Source of the DNA: an uncultured Roseiflexus sp.
Lineage (GTDB): Bacteria > Chloroflexota > Chloroflexia > Chloroflexales > Roseiflexaceae
Assembly (NCBI GenBank): GCA_937935075.1
Contig: CALGYB010000081.1
Location: 1 to 53,463, forward strand
Direction of reading: 5' to 3'
Length of the DNA stretch: 53,463 nucleotides
Shown here piece by piece: positions 1 to 8,818 of this stretch (its first letter is position 1; every line of letters starts with the position of its first letter). Below the pieces are notes generated by a model, which was not told the DNA's origin, searched no databases, and saw nothing but the letters and a program-made list of their open reading frames with translations. Both the position numbers and the translations under genes were made by a program.

Positions 1-150
1 GATCTGGTCGTAGGAGACGAACTGCGCCGCGCCTTGCAGGGCGAGCACCTTGGTGATCGCGGCGGTCAGCGTGGTCTTGCCGTGGTCGACGTGACCAATG
101 GTGCCGACGTTGACGTGCGGCTTGGTGCGCTCAAACTTCTGCTTTGCCAT
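1..150 (-). CDS. tuf: Elongation factor Tu, N-terminal 50 residues (cut by window start)
   Basis: The fragment begins [20 protein letters not shown] and continues with the P-loop GHVDHGKTT at residues 19-27, the G1 motif of EF-Tu, which brings aminoacyl-tRNA to the ribosome as a GTP complex. Only 50 codons lie in the window; the rest is beyond base 1. It is the last gene of a tRNA-Tyr, tRNA-Thr, tuf series on the minus strand, with 55 bases between the tRNA-Thr 3' end and its ATG. This matches the well-known bacterial tRNA-tufB arrangement. Transcription probably comes from the promoter at 480-508. Confidence 0.97.
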   Translation of the reverse strand, partial: MAKQKFERTKPHVNVGTIGHVDHGKTTLTAAITKVLALQGAAQFVSYDQI

Positions 151-205
151 TGCTTTGTATTGCTCCTTGAACTGTCAGGCGCAGCGCTGATCGCCGCTGC
201 CCGGC

Positions 206-281
206 TGGAGCCCATGACGGGACTCGAACCCGTGACCTCGTCTTTACCAAAGACGTGCTCTACCTGCTGAGCTACATGGGC
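206..281 (-). tRNA. tRNA-Thr (anticodon GGT), CCA encoded
   Basis: The 76-base sequence folds as a class I tRNA. The acceptor arms GCCCATG and CATGGGC pair fully, the discriminator is T, and CCA is encoded at 208-206. The anticodon stem CGTCT/AGACG encloses the loop TTGGTAA, giving anticodon GGT. The T-arm carries GGTTCGAGTCC. It lies between tRNA-Tyr and tuf on the same strand and is probably co-transcribed with both. Confidence 0.97.
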
Positions 282-297
282 GTATGAACATAAGAAT

Positions 298-349
298 GAG
301 AATGTAGAATTGAGAAATGACACTGCCTCGATCTCAACTCTACATTCTC
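298..349 (-). other. Inter-tRNA hairpin
   Basis: Two 18-base arms (298-315 and 332-349) are inverted copies with one mismatch that would be a G-U pair in RNA; the loop is 16 bases. The structure fills most of the spacer between tRNA-Tyr and tRNA-Thr. No T-run follows it on the minus strand, so a simple terminator is unlikely. A processing site or spacer stem in the tRNA-tuf precursor is my inference. Confidence 0.7.
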
Positions 350-357
350 AGTCGAAC

Positions 358-444
358 TGGTGGGCCGGGCTGGATTCGAACCAGCGAAGGCGTTAAGCCA
401 GCAGATTTACAGTCTGCCCCGGTTGGCCACTTCGGTACCGACCC
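358..444 (-). tRNA. tRNA-Tyr (anticodon GTA), CCA encoded
   Basis: The 87-base sequence folds as a class II tRNA with a long variable arm. Acceptor arms GGGTCGG and CCGGCCC pair with one T-G wobble, the discriminator is A, and CCA is encoded at 360-358. The anticodon loop CTGTAAA gives GTA. The T-arm is GGTTCGAATCC. It is the first gene after the promoter at 480-508. Confidence 0.97.
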
Positions 445-479
445 AATAAACAGCACACCACATATCGTGGCGGATGTGC

Positions 480-508
480 ATTATACGACAGTCGCGGGCG
501 ACTGTCAA
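480..508 (-). promoter_or_regulatory. Consensus promoter of the tRNA-Tyr/tRNA-Thr/tuf unit with an internal palindrome
   Basis: Read on the minus strand, TTGACA (508-503) and TATAAT (485-480) are separated by exactly 17 bases, a perfect match to the primary sigma-70 consensus. The start point should lie about 7 bases downstream, roughly 30 bases before the mature tRNA-Tyr. Positions 487-506 form a 9-2-9 perfect inverted repeat (GACAGTCGC, GG, GCGACTGTC) filling the spacer and touching the -35 box, where an operator would sit. Confidence 0.92.
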
Positions 509-534
509 ACCGAATGCGCCCTTTCACCCTGCGT

Positions 535-1530
535 TCAACGAACAATCACCGGGTTCGGAACCGGCTGACCGGTCAGCGCCGCGACCAGGTTCGTCGCCGC
601 CAGCACCGCCATACGGGTGCGGGCGGCGACCGTGGCGCTGCCGATATGCGGCGTCAGCACCACGTTGGGTAATGCCAGCAACGGGTGATCGGCGCCGATC
701 GGCTCACGTTCAAACACGTCGAGACCGGCAGCCCACGGACGGCCGCGTTGCAACGCTGCGATCAGTTCCGCTTCACGAACGACCAGACCACGCGAGGCAT
801 TGACAAACACCGAGGTTGGCTTCATCAAATCGAACTCACGCGCCCCGAACATCCCGCGCGTTTCCGGCGTCAGCGGAACCATCACCACCACGACATCCGC
901 TTCGATGAGCAGATCGTCGAGTTTCGGCGCATAGCGAATAGTTGCGCCGGGGATTGCGCCGATCTGCTCCTCCAGCGCCGGCGACGGACGGCGGTTGTGG
1001 TACAGGATCGGCATCCCAAAACCGATTGCGCGCCGCGCCACCGCCGATCCGATCCTGCCGGCGCCGACAATTCCGAGCGTTGCGCCATGCACATCCTGTC
1101 CAACCATGAACATTGGCGACCAGGTAGTCCATCCACCGGCAGCGATCAACCGATACCCTTCGACGACCCGCCGCGACGCCGCCAGGATGAGCGCCCAGAC
1201 CAGATCGGCGGTCGTTTCGGTCAACACATCGGGCGTGTTGGTCAGCAGCACCCCGCGCGCCGTGAGCGCTGGCAGATCGACATTATCGTAGCCGACCGCC
1301 ATATTGGCGACCACCTTCAGGCGTGGCGCAGCGTCGAGCAATTCGGCGTCCACGCGATCGGTCAGCAGGGTCAGGATGCCATCCACGTCGGCGACGGCGT
1401 GCAGGAGCGTCTCGCGGGGCACAGGCGTTGCTTCGTTGTCCCAGAATGTCGTCTCGCAGGCAGCGGTCACAATCTCAACTGCCGCCTGTGGCAGACGACG
1501 CGTGAGGTATGCGCGGGGTCGCGGTATCAT
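535..1530 (-). CDS. D-2-hydroxyacid dehydrogenase (glyoxylate/hydroxypyruvate reductase type)
   Basis: This NAD(P)-dependent reductase of 331 residues interconverts 2-oxoacids and D-2-hydroxyacids. The Rossmann motif GIVGAGRIGSAVARR lies near residue 155. The family catalytic Arg, Glu and His are seen in NASRGLVV, VFEREP and LTPHIGSAT. Length and motifs fit glyoxylate reductase or hydroxypyruvate reductase; phosphoglycerate dehydrogenase would be longer. Glyoxylate is a plausible substrate because the shunt enzymes are at 50-53 kb, but that is inference. The ATG at 1530 has no clear ribosome binding site and lies 56 bases inside the upstream gene, so translation may depend on that gene. Confidence 0.9.
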   Translation of the reverse strand: MIPRPRAYLTRRLPQAAVEIVTAACETTFWDNEATPVPRETLLHAVADVDGILTLLTDRVDAELLDAAPRLKVVANMAVGYDNVDLPALTARGVLLTNTPDVLTETTADLVWALILAASRRVVEGYRLIAAGGWTTWSPMFMVGQDVHGATLGIVGAGRIGSAVARRAIGFGMPILYHNRRPSPALEEQIGAIPGATIRYAPKLDDLLIEADVVVVMVPLTPETRGMFGAREFDLMKPTSVFVNASRGLVVREAELIAALQRGRPWAAGLDVFEREPIGADHPLLALPNVVLTPHIGSATVAARTRMAVLAATNLVAALTGQPVPNPVIVR

Positions 1531-2104
1531 ACAGCGGTGTCAGTGAAACAACTTCAAGACGCAGCGTGCGGACAGGCGTGGCGCAGTTGGGGAGTTCACG
1601 CCTCTCCCAGGCGCGCTTCCAGTATGCCGGATGTTGCCAGTTTGGCTGCATTTCGCGCCGCCAACCGATGCTCGTCGGAAAACCGTGGTTGGGGTCGTAC
1701 TCGATAGCGCCGATCCGCACGCGATGGCAAATACAGTCCTGTTTGGAAGGGAAGCACTCCGGTGCGGCTTCAAGCCGCGCACTTAACTCGAACAATCGAT
1801 CAACCGTTAGCGACGAGAGCCATGAGGAGTTGCACGTATCGCGCAGCATATAGTGCCGTGTTCCGCGCACTTCGATCTCCTGCGCGCACGTGCGCCCGGC
1901 GAAAAACGCTCGCACCACAATGTGATACGAGGTGATCGATTGCGCCTTCCAGACCTGCTGCGCCATTTCACGCCGTTCGATGTAGGTCGCCGGTATTGCG
2001 CCGCTCGCCATCAATCCGAGACTCATAGCGGCGAAGAGAAGAACCCAGACGATGCGCCAGCGGCGCGCGCGCAACAGTAATATTCGCATGGTTGGCTGCT
2101 CCAT
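1475..2104 (-). CDS. Membrane-anchored protein resembling the DUF6174 family
   Basis: This 209-residue protein (about 204 if the ATG at 2089 is used) has one N-terminal hydrophobic segment at about 15-35 after basic residues, so it is probably exported and anchored. The rest has several Cys residues ([21 protein letters not shown]), the segment LTVDRLFEL and then [15 protein letters not shown]. The last pattern, a near-C-terminal tyrosine strand followed by GxPxxI, is what I associate with DUF6174; I cannot give a function. Its 3' end overlaps the downstream dehydrogenase by 56 bases. It diverges from the mutase gene. Confidence 0.7.
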   Translation of the reverse strand: MEQPTMRILLLRARRWRIVWVLLFAAMSLGLMASGAIPATYIERREMAQQVWKAQSITSYHIVVRAFFAGRTCAQEIEVRGTRHYMLRDTCNSSWLSSLTVDRLFELSARLEAAPECFPSKQDCICHRVRIGAIEYDPNHGFPTSIGWRREMQPNWQHPAYWKRAWERRELPNCATPVRTLRLEVVSLTPLYDTATPRIPHASSATGGS

Positions 2105-2142
2105 GTCTGGATGGAGGGATGTATTTCGAGGGTATACTGGAA

Positions 2143-2159
2143 GTGTACAATAGTTACAC
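2143..2159. promoter_or_regulatory. Possible operator (GTGTA/TACAC dyad) upstream of the mutase gene
   Basis: GTGTA at 2143-2147 and TACAC at 2155-2159 form a short inverted repeat in the divergent spacer between the DUF6174-like gene and the mutase gene. TATACT at 2133-2138 and TACAAT at 2146-2151 could act as -10 boxes. The arms are only 5 bases, so chance is possible. Confidence 0.3.
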
Positions 2160-2191
2160 AGTGGTTGTCAATCAATGAAGAGGAGACGACG

Positions 2192-3865
2192 ATGTCCGAT
2201 TCGCTTGCTGCTTTCCGTGAGGCCTATCAGGAATGGGAAGGCGCCGTGCTGCGCCCCACGCTCGAACGTGCGCCTGAGCGCGACGCCGACTTCACAACCG
2301 TCTCTGGCGCGCCGATCAACCGCCTCTACACCCCGCTCGATCTGGAAGGAACCGACCCGCTACGCGACATTGGATTGCCAGGCGCCTATCCGTTCACCCG
2401 CGGCATTCACCCAACCGGGTACCGCGGCAAACTCTGGACGATGCGCATGTTTGCCGGATTCGGCAGCGCCGAGGAAACCAATGCCCGATTTCGTTATCTG
2501 CTTGAGCAGGGACAGACCGGGTTATCGATTGCATTTGATATGCCGACGCTCTACGGGCGCGACACCGATGATCCGCTGGTTCCTGGCGAGTTCGGCAAGT
2601 GTGGCGTGGCGGTCTCCTCGCTTGCCGACATGGAAATTCTGCTCGACGGGCTGCCGCTCGACGAGATCAGCACCTCGATGACGATCAATTCGCCAGCTGC
2701 GATTATCTGGGCGATGTATCTGGTGGTGGCGGAGAAGCGTGGCATTCCCTGGGACAAACTGCGCGGCACGCTCCAGAACGACATCCTGAAGGAATATATC
2801 GCTCAAAATGAATACATCTTCCCACCGGAGCCATCGATGCGCCTGGTCGTGGACACGATCGAGTTTTCCACCCGACATGTGCCGCAATGGAACCCGGTTT
2901 CGATCAGCGGCTACCACATCCGCGAAGCCGGCGCAACCGCCGTGCAGGAACTGGCATTCACCCTTGCCGACGGGCTGGCATACATCCAGGCGTCTATCGA
3001 ACGCGGCCTGCATGTCGACGAGTTTGCGCCACGGCTCAGTTTTTTCTTCAACGCGCACAACGACCTGTTTGAGGAAGTGGCGAAATACCGCGCAGCACGG
3101 CGGATCTGGGCGCGCACGCTGCGCGAGCGGTTTGGCGCGCAGAATCCGCGCTCGCTCTGGCTGCGCTTCCACGCGCAGACGGCAGGGTGTTCGCTTACCG
3201 CGCAACAACCGGAGAATAATATCGTTCGCACCGCGATCCAGGCGCTTGCCGCCATCCTTGGCGGATGTCAGTCGCTCCACACCAACTCGATGGACGAGGC
3301 GCTAGCGCTTCCCTCTGAAAAAGCCGTCACCATCGCGCTGCGCACGCAGCAGATCATCGCAGAGGAGAGCGGCGTCGCCAACACCGTCGATCCGCTCGGC
3401 GGCTCGTATTTCGTTGAGGCGCTGACCAACCGTATGGAAGAGGAGTGTCTCGCTTATTTCCGCCGGATCGATGATCTTGGCGGCGTCATCCCCGCCATCC
3501 GTCGCGGTTTCTTCCAATCGGAAATTGCTGATGCCGCCTATCGCTATCAGCGCGAGATCGACTCCGGGCGGCGCGGCATTGTCGGTGTCAACCGGTATGC
3601 GGTGAAAACGCCGCTCGAAATCCCGATCCTCGAAATGGACCCGCATGGCGAGACGCGGCACCTGGAGCGCCTGAATCGCGTGCGCGCCACCCGCGATAAC
3701 GCGCTGGTGCAGCACCGCCTGGCGGCGCTGCGCGAAGCAGCAATGGGGCAGGACAACCTGATGCCGCCGATCCTCGACTGCGTCCGCGCATATGCCACCA
3801 TCGGCGAGATGTGTGACGTGCTGCGCGATGTGTTTGGGGTCTATCGCGAGATGGTCGTTGTGTAA
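2192..3865 (+). CDS. icmA: Coenzyme B12-dependent acyl-CoA mutase large subunit, isobutyryl-CoA mutase type
   Basis: This 557-residue protein is the catalytic TIM-barrel subunit of the methylmalonyl-CoA mutase family, without the B12-binding domain, which must be a separate polypeptide not seen here. Family landmarks include [20 protein letters not shown] (Q195), [11 protein letters not shown] (Y241, H242) and [14 protein letters not shown]. At the two residues that set substrate choice it has Phe87 (WTMRMFAGF, equal to Tyr89 of Propionibacterium methylmalonyl-CoA mutase) and Gln205 (KEYIAQNEY, equal to Arg207). These are the isobutyryl-CoA mutase states. The ATG at 2192 is chosen for its AAGAGGAG ribosome binding site; an upstream in-frame start at 2111 adds 27 unconserved residues. 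A plain methylmalonyl-CoA mutase label is the alternative. Confidence 0.88.
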   Translation: MSDSLAAFREAYQEWEGAVLRPTLERAPERDADFTTVSGAPINRLYTPLDLEGTDPLRDIGLPGAYPFTRGIHPTGYRGKLWTMRMFAGFGSAEETNARFRYLLEQGQTGLSIAFDMPTLYGRDTDDPLVPGEFGKCGVAVSSLADMEILLDGLPLDEISTSMTINSPAAIIWAMYLVVAEKRGIPWDKLRGTLQNDILKEYIAQNEYIFPPEPSMRLVVDTIEFSTRHVPQWNPVSISGYHIREAGATAVQELAFTLADGLAYIQASIERGLHVDEFAPRLSFFFNAHNDLFEEVAKYRAARRIWARTLRERFGAQNPRSLWLRFHAQTAGCSLTAQQPENNIVRTAIQALAAILGGCQSLHTNSMDEALALPSEKAVTIALRTQQIIAEESGVANTVDPLGGSYFVEALTNRMEEECLAYFRRIDDLGGVIPAIRRGFFQSEIADAAYRYQREIDSGRRGIVGVNRYAVKTPLEIPILEMDPHGETRHLERLNRVRATRDNALVQHRLAALREAAMGQDNLMPPILDCVRAYATIGEMCDVLRDVFGVYREMVVV

Positions 3866-3898
3866 CACTTGAAGGTCGTGCATAGTTACCTAACGGTG

Positions 3899-3907
3899 TG
3901 GTATACT
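3899..3907 (+). promoter_or_regulatory. Possible extended -10 promoter of the LuxR/MalT gene
   Basis: TGGTATACT is an extended -10 box (TG-N-TATACT) about 19 bases before the preferred ATG at 3926. No good -35 is visible. The mutase stop is at 3865, so this would give the regulator its own short leader. Confidence 0.4.
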
Positions 3908-3925
3908 GACCCGTCGGGTAAAAGT

Positions 3926-6900
3926 ATGCGCCGCCATCACCACACTCACGTCGTTGTTGACGACACGCTGCTTCAGACGGACGGGCGAGACGCCATCGTA
4001 ATCGGCTCGCCCGCCTGGTATGCCTGGCTGAACGACGAACAGACTGCATCCTTTGGGTATCGCAGTCCACGCGGCGGTTTTACGGCGCGCCGCGAGCGTC
4101 AGCGCAACGGTTGGTACTGGTACGCTTACCGTCGCGTCGGTGGAAAACTGCACAAGCGTTATCTGGGGCGCGCCCGCGATCTCACCGCCGAACGGCTACA
4201 CCGTATCGATGTGGCGCTTGCCCAGGACGATGCACCATCCCATACCTCGACCACTTTCATCGATCAGGTCATGACAACCATCAGTCGGCTCCGCCCGCCG
4301 CCGCCGCGCCCGTCGCTGGTTGCCCGTCCACGCCTGTTGCAGCGCCTCGATGATGTGTTTCATACGGCGCTGACGCTGATCTCTGCTCCGGCCGGGTTCG
4401 GCAAAACGACTCTGCTGAGCGCATGGATAACCCATGTGCAGGCATCCCCGCATCCTGCCATCGCCTGGGTCTCACTCGATACGAGCGATGACGACTCGGT
4501 GCGCTTCTGGAGCGCAATCACCCTGGCGTTGACAGCCATTCGTCCTGAGATGGGCGCATATACCCGCTCATTGATCGAGGCGCCGCAGCGACCGCCGCAC
4601 ACATTGCTGGCGCACGCGCTGCTCTCAGACCTGAACGCCGTTGGAGAGTCGATCATCATCGTGCTCGACGATTATCACCTGATGACCTCGACGGAGGTGC
4701 ATGAATCACTGACCGCATTCATCGAACACTTGCCGCCGCATGTTCATCTGGTTCTCGCCACACGCGCCGACCCGCCGCTACCGCTAGCGCGCTGGCGGGT
4801 GCGCGGGCGTCTTTCTGAACTGCGCACCGCCGATCTGCGATTCACAACCGACGAGGCCGCCGCCTTTCTCCATTCAACCATGGAGCTGGACCTGCCACCC
4901 GAGGTAATTCATGCACTGGAAGAACGCACCGAGGGATGGGTGGCGGCGTTGCAACTTGCGGCGCTGTCGATCCGCGATCGTGCTGATGTTGCAGGATTTA
5001 TCCAACGCTTCGCCGGAAGTCACCGCGCGATTGTCGATTACCTGGCAGAGGAGGTCATCGCTCGGCAGCCGGATCACGTCCAGACATTTCTGCTACATAC
5101 ATCGATCCTCGAGCGTATGTCGGCGGCATTGTGCCATGCGCTGCTTTCCCCTGATACATCGGGCACGGGTGCGACCGACGCACAGGCGATGCTCGATTAC
5201 CTGGAACGGGCAAACCTGTTCGTCACACCGCTAGACGAAGATCGACGCTGGTATCGCTACCACCATCTCTTTGCCGAGATGCTGCGCGACCGGTTGCAGC
5301 ACATCCATCCCCATCTGGTTGCCGAACTCCATCGTCGCGCTGCACGCTGGCACCACGCTGCGGGGTTCGCCGACGCCGCCATCAATCATTTCCTTCAGGC
5401 GGGTGATGCCGCCTGCGCTGCTGATGTCATCGAAGCAATCGCGGACGCAACCCTCTGGGAACAGGGCGATGCGCGGGCGCTGTTGCACTGGATCGCCGCG
5501 CTACCAGACGAAACCGTCCTGGCGCGTCCGCGTCTGGCGCTTGATCAGGTCTGGGCGCTCCTGGCGAGTATCCAATTTGATGCAGCAGAAGATCGCGCTG
5601 CTGAAGTCGAACATCTCCTGTCTCAAACCGATGCGCCAACACGCTCTCTGGTCATTGGCGAACTGGCTGCGGTGCGTTCAGTTGCTGCGCGGGTGCGCGG
5701 GAATGTGCCACATGCGCTGGAGTACGCCACATGCGCGCTCGAACACCTGACCCATATCGATCACAGTCTTGCCCGTGCTATCGCCGTGATGAATCTGGTC
5801 GAGGCGCACCTGATGCGGGGAAATCTTTCGAGTGCAGAACAGGTCTGCGACGAATTGCGCGTTGCGTCGCTGAGCCGCAACCTGATTATCGCCCTGATCG
5901 GATTGTTATCGCGTGCTGGCGTGTATCGCCATCAGGGACGACTCACCGATGCACGCGCCCTGCTTGATGAAGCCTTACGCCTGCTTGATCGTCGCGGCGC
6001 TGCAGAACGCCCAATTGTCGCACTGATCCATCTGGCATTGGCAGACATCGCCTATGAGGAGAACCGGCTGGCAGAAGCGGAACACTACGCCTGCCTGGCG
6101 CTCAGGCGCGCAGAACGCTGGTGGAACAACGACATCCGCATCAACAGTACGGGGCTGCTTTCGGCAATCCGGCGGGCGTGGGGCGATGAAGCCGCCGCAG
6201 CGGAACTTGCCGAACAGGTCGAGCAACTCTGCCTTGAATATCGGGTTGGATGGATTGCCAACCATGTGATGGCGGGACGCGCAGAGCGTCTACTACGCGC
6301 CGGCGATCGACAGGCTGCCGAACAATGGTCAGCGACGTGCGGGCTGTCGCTTACCGATGATCCACAACCCGAACGGTTCTACGAATATCTGGTGCTGGCG
6401 CGTATTGCACGGGCGCGTGGCGAAGGGCGCACAGCGCTGCCATTGCTCCAGCGGTTGCTCGATCAGAGCGAACAGGGGCGACATATCACCCGCATGATTG
6501 ACATCCTGAAACTCCTGGCGCTTGCCCGCTATCAGGCGGGCGATGCTTCCGGCGCACATCGAGCGTTGATCCGGGCGCTGCGTCTCGCTGAACCCGGCGG
6601 TCTGGCGCGCACCTTTGTCGACGAGGGCGAGTTGATGGAACAGTTGCTCGCCGAGTGCGGCGCGTTAATCGCGCCACAAGCGCAACAGGGCGATAGGGAC
6701 GCTCGCCGACTGCTGGGGTATGTGGATTATCTGATGAGGCTCTTCCGCGATACACCGGCGGGATTCTCCGCCTCCTCTTCTTCGGCAGCACCTCTGGCAG
6801 AACCGCTTACCGCACGTGAACTTCAGGTGCTGCGCCTGCTCGCTGCCGGGCGTACCGATCAGGACATCGCCGCAAGCCTGGTCATTGCCGTCAGTACCGT

Positions 6901-6994
6901 GCGATCGCATATCAAACGCATTTACGCCAAAATCAACGCACGTAATCGCACCCAGGCCGCTGCGCGCGCCCGCGACCTGGGCATCCTCAATTGA
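3926..6994 (+). CDS. MalT-type LuxR-family ATPase regulator with an N-terminal Trp/Tyr-rich domain
   Basis: A 1022-residue STAND-class transcription activator. After an N-terminal domain (about 1-95) come a P-loop ATPase (Walker A SAPAGFGKTT near 152, Walker B IIVLDDYH near 243), a long helical TPR-like repeat region (about 480-930) and a C-terminal LuxR helix-turn-helix from about 960 (LTARELQVLRLLAAGRTDQD). Such proteins usually bind an inducer, form oligomers using ATP and activate nearby promoters. The N-terminal domain has IVIGSPAWYAWL and GWYWYAYRRVGGKLHKRYLG, seen in many Chloroflexi regulators of this type. The ATG at 3926 follows the extended -10 and removes 19 unconserved residues. 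The regulated genes are not evident. Confidence 0.92.
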   Translation: MRRHHHTHVVVDDTLLQTDGRDAIVIGSPAWYAWLNDEQTASFGYRSPRGGFTARRERQRNGWYWYAYRRVGGKLHKRYLGRARDLTAERLHRIDVALAQDDAPSHTSTTFIDQVMTTISRLRPPPPRPSLVARPRLLQRLDDVFHTALTLISAPAGFGKTTLLSAWITHVQASPHPAIAWVSLDTSDDDSVRFWSAITLALTAIRPEMGAYTRSLIEAPQRPPHTLLAHALLSDLNAVGESIIIVLDDYHLMTSTEVHESLTAFIEHLPPHVHLVLATRADPPLPLARWRVRGRLSELRTADLRFTTDEAAAFLHSTMELDLPPEVIHALEERTEGWVAALQLAALSIRDRADVAGFIQRFAGSHRAIVDYLAEEVIARQPDHVQTFLLHTSILERMSAALCHALLSPDTSGTGATDAQAMLDYLERANLFVTPLDEDRRWYRYHHLFAEMLRDRLQHIHPHLVAELHRRAARWHHAAGFADAAINHFLQAGDAACAADVIEAIADATLWEQGDARALLHWIAALPDETVLARPRLALDQVWALLASIQFDAAEDRAAEVEHLLSQTDAPTRSLVIGELAAVRSVAARVRGNVPHALEYATCALEHLTHIDHSLARAIAVMNLVEAHLMRGNLSSAEQVCDELRVASLSRNLIIALIGLLSRAGVYRHQGRLTDARALLDEALRLLDRRGAAERPIVALIHLALADIAYEENRLAEAEHYACLALRRAERWWNNDIRINSTGLLSAIRRAWGDEAAAAELAEQVEQLCLEYRVGWIANHVMAGRAERLLRAGDRQAAEQWSATCGLSLTDDPQPERFYEYLVLARIARARGEGRTALPLLQRLLDQSEQGRHITRMIDILKLLALARYQAGDASGAHRALIRALRLAEPGGLARTFVDEGELMEQLLAECGALIAPQAQQGDRDARRLLGYVDYLMRLFRDTPAGFSASSSSAAPLAEPLTARELQVLRLLAAGRTDQDIAASLVIAVSTVRSHIKRIYAKINARNRTQAAARARDLGILN

Positions 6995-7197
6995 TGCGGA
7001 TTTCCCCACCGCGTTTCATCTATTTGAAGGACGCACTCTGCGGGATGTGATGGCAGAATCGTCGCAGGTAGAACTGACCCTCGCCCGGGATGCCCGGGAT
7101 GGAAGAGGACTGCCTGCACGCCTGACGGCATGCGCGCGGTAGAGACGCTCCGGTGGAACTGTTGGGCAGGCGATAGCGGTCACAGAGGAGTTTGTGC

Positions 7198-8487
7198 ATG
7201 TTCACCATTGATCGCTCACACACTTCATGGAAATATTCATTCGCGCTCATCTGGATCGGTCAGGCATTCTCGCTCTTTGGCAGCGGGCTGGCCGGCTTTG
7301 CCATTATCTGGTGGCTAACGGCCACCACCGGCTCGGCAACTGTGCTGGCCACAGCAACGTTGGTCGCCCTGTTGCCTGGCATTCTGATTGGACCGCTCGC
7401 CGGACCGTTGATCGACCGCTGGGATCGCCGCACAGTGATCATGGTCGCCGATCTGACTGGCGCGCTGGGAGCGGCTGTGCTCGCCGTGCTCTTCTGGGCT
7501 GATGCGCTCGCTATTTGGCACGTCTACCTCATTATGGCGCTGCGGTCGCTGGCTGGCGCGTTTCACTGGCCTGCTATGCAGGCATCGATATCGCTCATGG
7601 CGCCTGAACGTCATCTGGCACGCATTGGCGGGTTGAATCAGATGCTGTACGGGGCAACGAACATTGCCGCGCCACCGCTCGGCGCGCTGCTGATTGCCAT
7701 CTGGCCCCTGCACGCGCTGATGCTGATCGATGTTGTAACGGCGCTGATCGCCGTAGCAGGCGTCGGTCTGGTGCAGTTCCCCCGTCCGCTGCATCCTGCT
7801 CATTCCAGCGACGGCACATCGAATGGGGTGTTGGCGGAGATGATCGCCGGGATGCAGTATATCGGGCGCTGGCCCGGGCTGATTATTGTTATGACAATGG
7901 CAGCGTTGATCAACCTGCTCCTGACCCCGGCATTTTCACTGTTGCCGATTCTGGTGACGAAGCATTTCGGCGGCGGTGCGCTCCAGCTGGCTTGGATGAA
8001 CGCTGCCGAAGGCGCAGGCATCGTGCTTGGAGGTCTAATGATCGGTGTGTGGGGCGGATTCGAGCGTCGCATGCATACCGTGGTCGTTGGATTGGCTGGT
8101 CTGGGCGTCAGCATTCTGGTGATTGGCGCTGCGCCTGCGGCGGCATTGCTGCCTGCCCTTGCTGCAGTGGCTGTGGTCGGCGCGATGTCACCCGTGGTCA
8201 ACGCTCCACTCATGGCGATTGTGCAGTCGGTTGTGGCGCCGGAAATGCAGGGGCGCGTCTTCACAGCACTGGGGAGCGTTTCGATGGCAATGACACCGCT
8301 GGGATTGATCATTGCCGGTCCGGTCGCCGATGCGTTGGGCGTGCAAGTCTGGTATCTGCTCGGCGGCAGCATCTGTCTGCTAATGACTCTTCTTGTGATC
8401 GGAATCCCTGCCGTGCGTGATCTGGAGGATCGTCCGCGTGATAGCGGCGAAAACGTGGCTGTCAGAACAGAGAAGGTCCCATCTTGA
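7198..8487 (+). CDS. MFS transporter, probable drug or metabolite exporter
   Basis: A 429-residue, very hydrophobic protein with about 12 membrane helices. The loop 2-3 signature is GPLIDRWDRRTVIMVADL, typical of the EntS/DHA3-like exporter group of the major facilitator superfamily. The substrate cannot be read from sequence. The ATG follows AGAGGA by a suitable distance; an alternative TTG lies two codons upstream. It stands alone: about 200 bases separate it from the LuxR gene and about 330 from the next gene. Confidence 0.88.
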   Translation: MFTIDRSHTSWKYSFALIWIGQAFSLFGSGLAGFAIIWWLTATTGSATVLATATLVALLPGILIGPLAGPLIDRWDRRTVIMVADLTGALGAAVLAVLFWADALAIWHVYLIMALRSLAGAFHWPAMQASISLMAPERHLARIGGLNQMLYGATNIAAPPLGALLIAIWPLHALMLIDVVTALIAVAGVGLVQFPRPLHPAHSSDGTSNGVLAEMIAGMQYIGRWPGLIIVMTMAALINLLLTPAFSLLPILVTKHFGGGALQLAWMNAAEGAGIVLGGLMIGVWGGFERRMHTVVVGLAGLGVSILVIGAAPAAALLPALAAVAVVGAMSPVVNAPLMAIVQSVVAPEMQGRVFTALGSVSMAMTPLGLIIAGPVADALGVQVWYLLGGSICLLMTLLVIGIPAVRDLEDRPRDSGENVAVRTEKVPS

Positions 8488-8818
8488 CCAAGGCTCGTCC
8501 TGGCGCCCTTCCGTCACATCCCTGCACCCGGCGCACGGGCACGCCACCGGCACCGGGCGCGGGCGTGCCACCGGCACGCCCCTACGGGTCGTCTTCCGCT
8601 TCTCAGTTTTTTATCAGCATGCTCCCTGTCTCCTGCGTGCTATAATCGAAGGGCGCCGATTATGGGGGTCGTTGGCCTGCACATCTTATAATGCGCGGTC
8701 ATTTGGACAATAATGGTGTTTGAGAAAAGAATCCGGCATCGCCCGGTTAAGCCCGCGCAGGCGGGCTTTGCAGCAGTAGCCTGCGGCTTCAGCCGCCGGA
8801 CGGACTGAGGAGGTGAGC
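8488..8818. other. Intergenic region with a GC-rich repeat, an extended -10 box and a REP-like element
   Basis: No gene is seen. A GC-rich stretch at about 8525-8585 contains inverted and direct copies of GCGTGCCACCGGCACG. TGCTATAAT (8638-8646) is an extended -10 box on the plus strand. It overlaps a dyad, ATAATCG (8642-8648) and CGATTAT (8657-8663). A REP-like element occupies about 8743-8806, directly before the ribosome binding site of the next gene. Confidence 0.6.
8743..8806 (-). repeat. REP-like interspersed repeat, copy 1
   Basis: It contains the hairpin GCCCGC-GCAG-GCGGGC (8750-8765) and the near-palindrome GCGGCTTCAGCCGC. A related copy in opposite orientation lies at 24391-24440, sharing GCGCAGGC, then a variable middle, then GCGGCTTCAGCCGCCGG. 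The hairpins and repetition fit a REP or small mobile repeat; only two copies are in the window. Confidence 0.65.
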
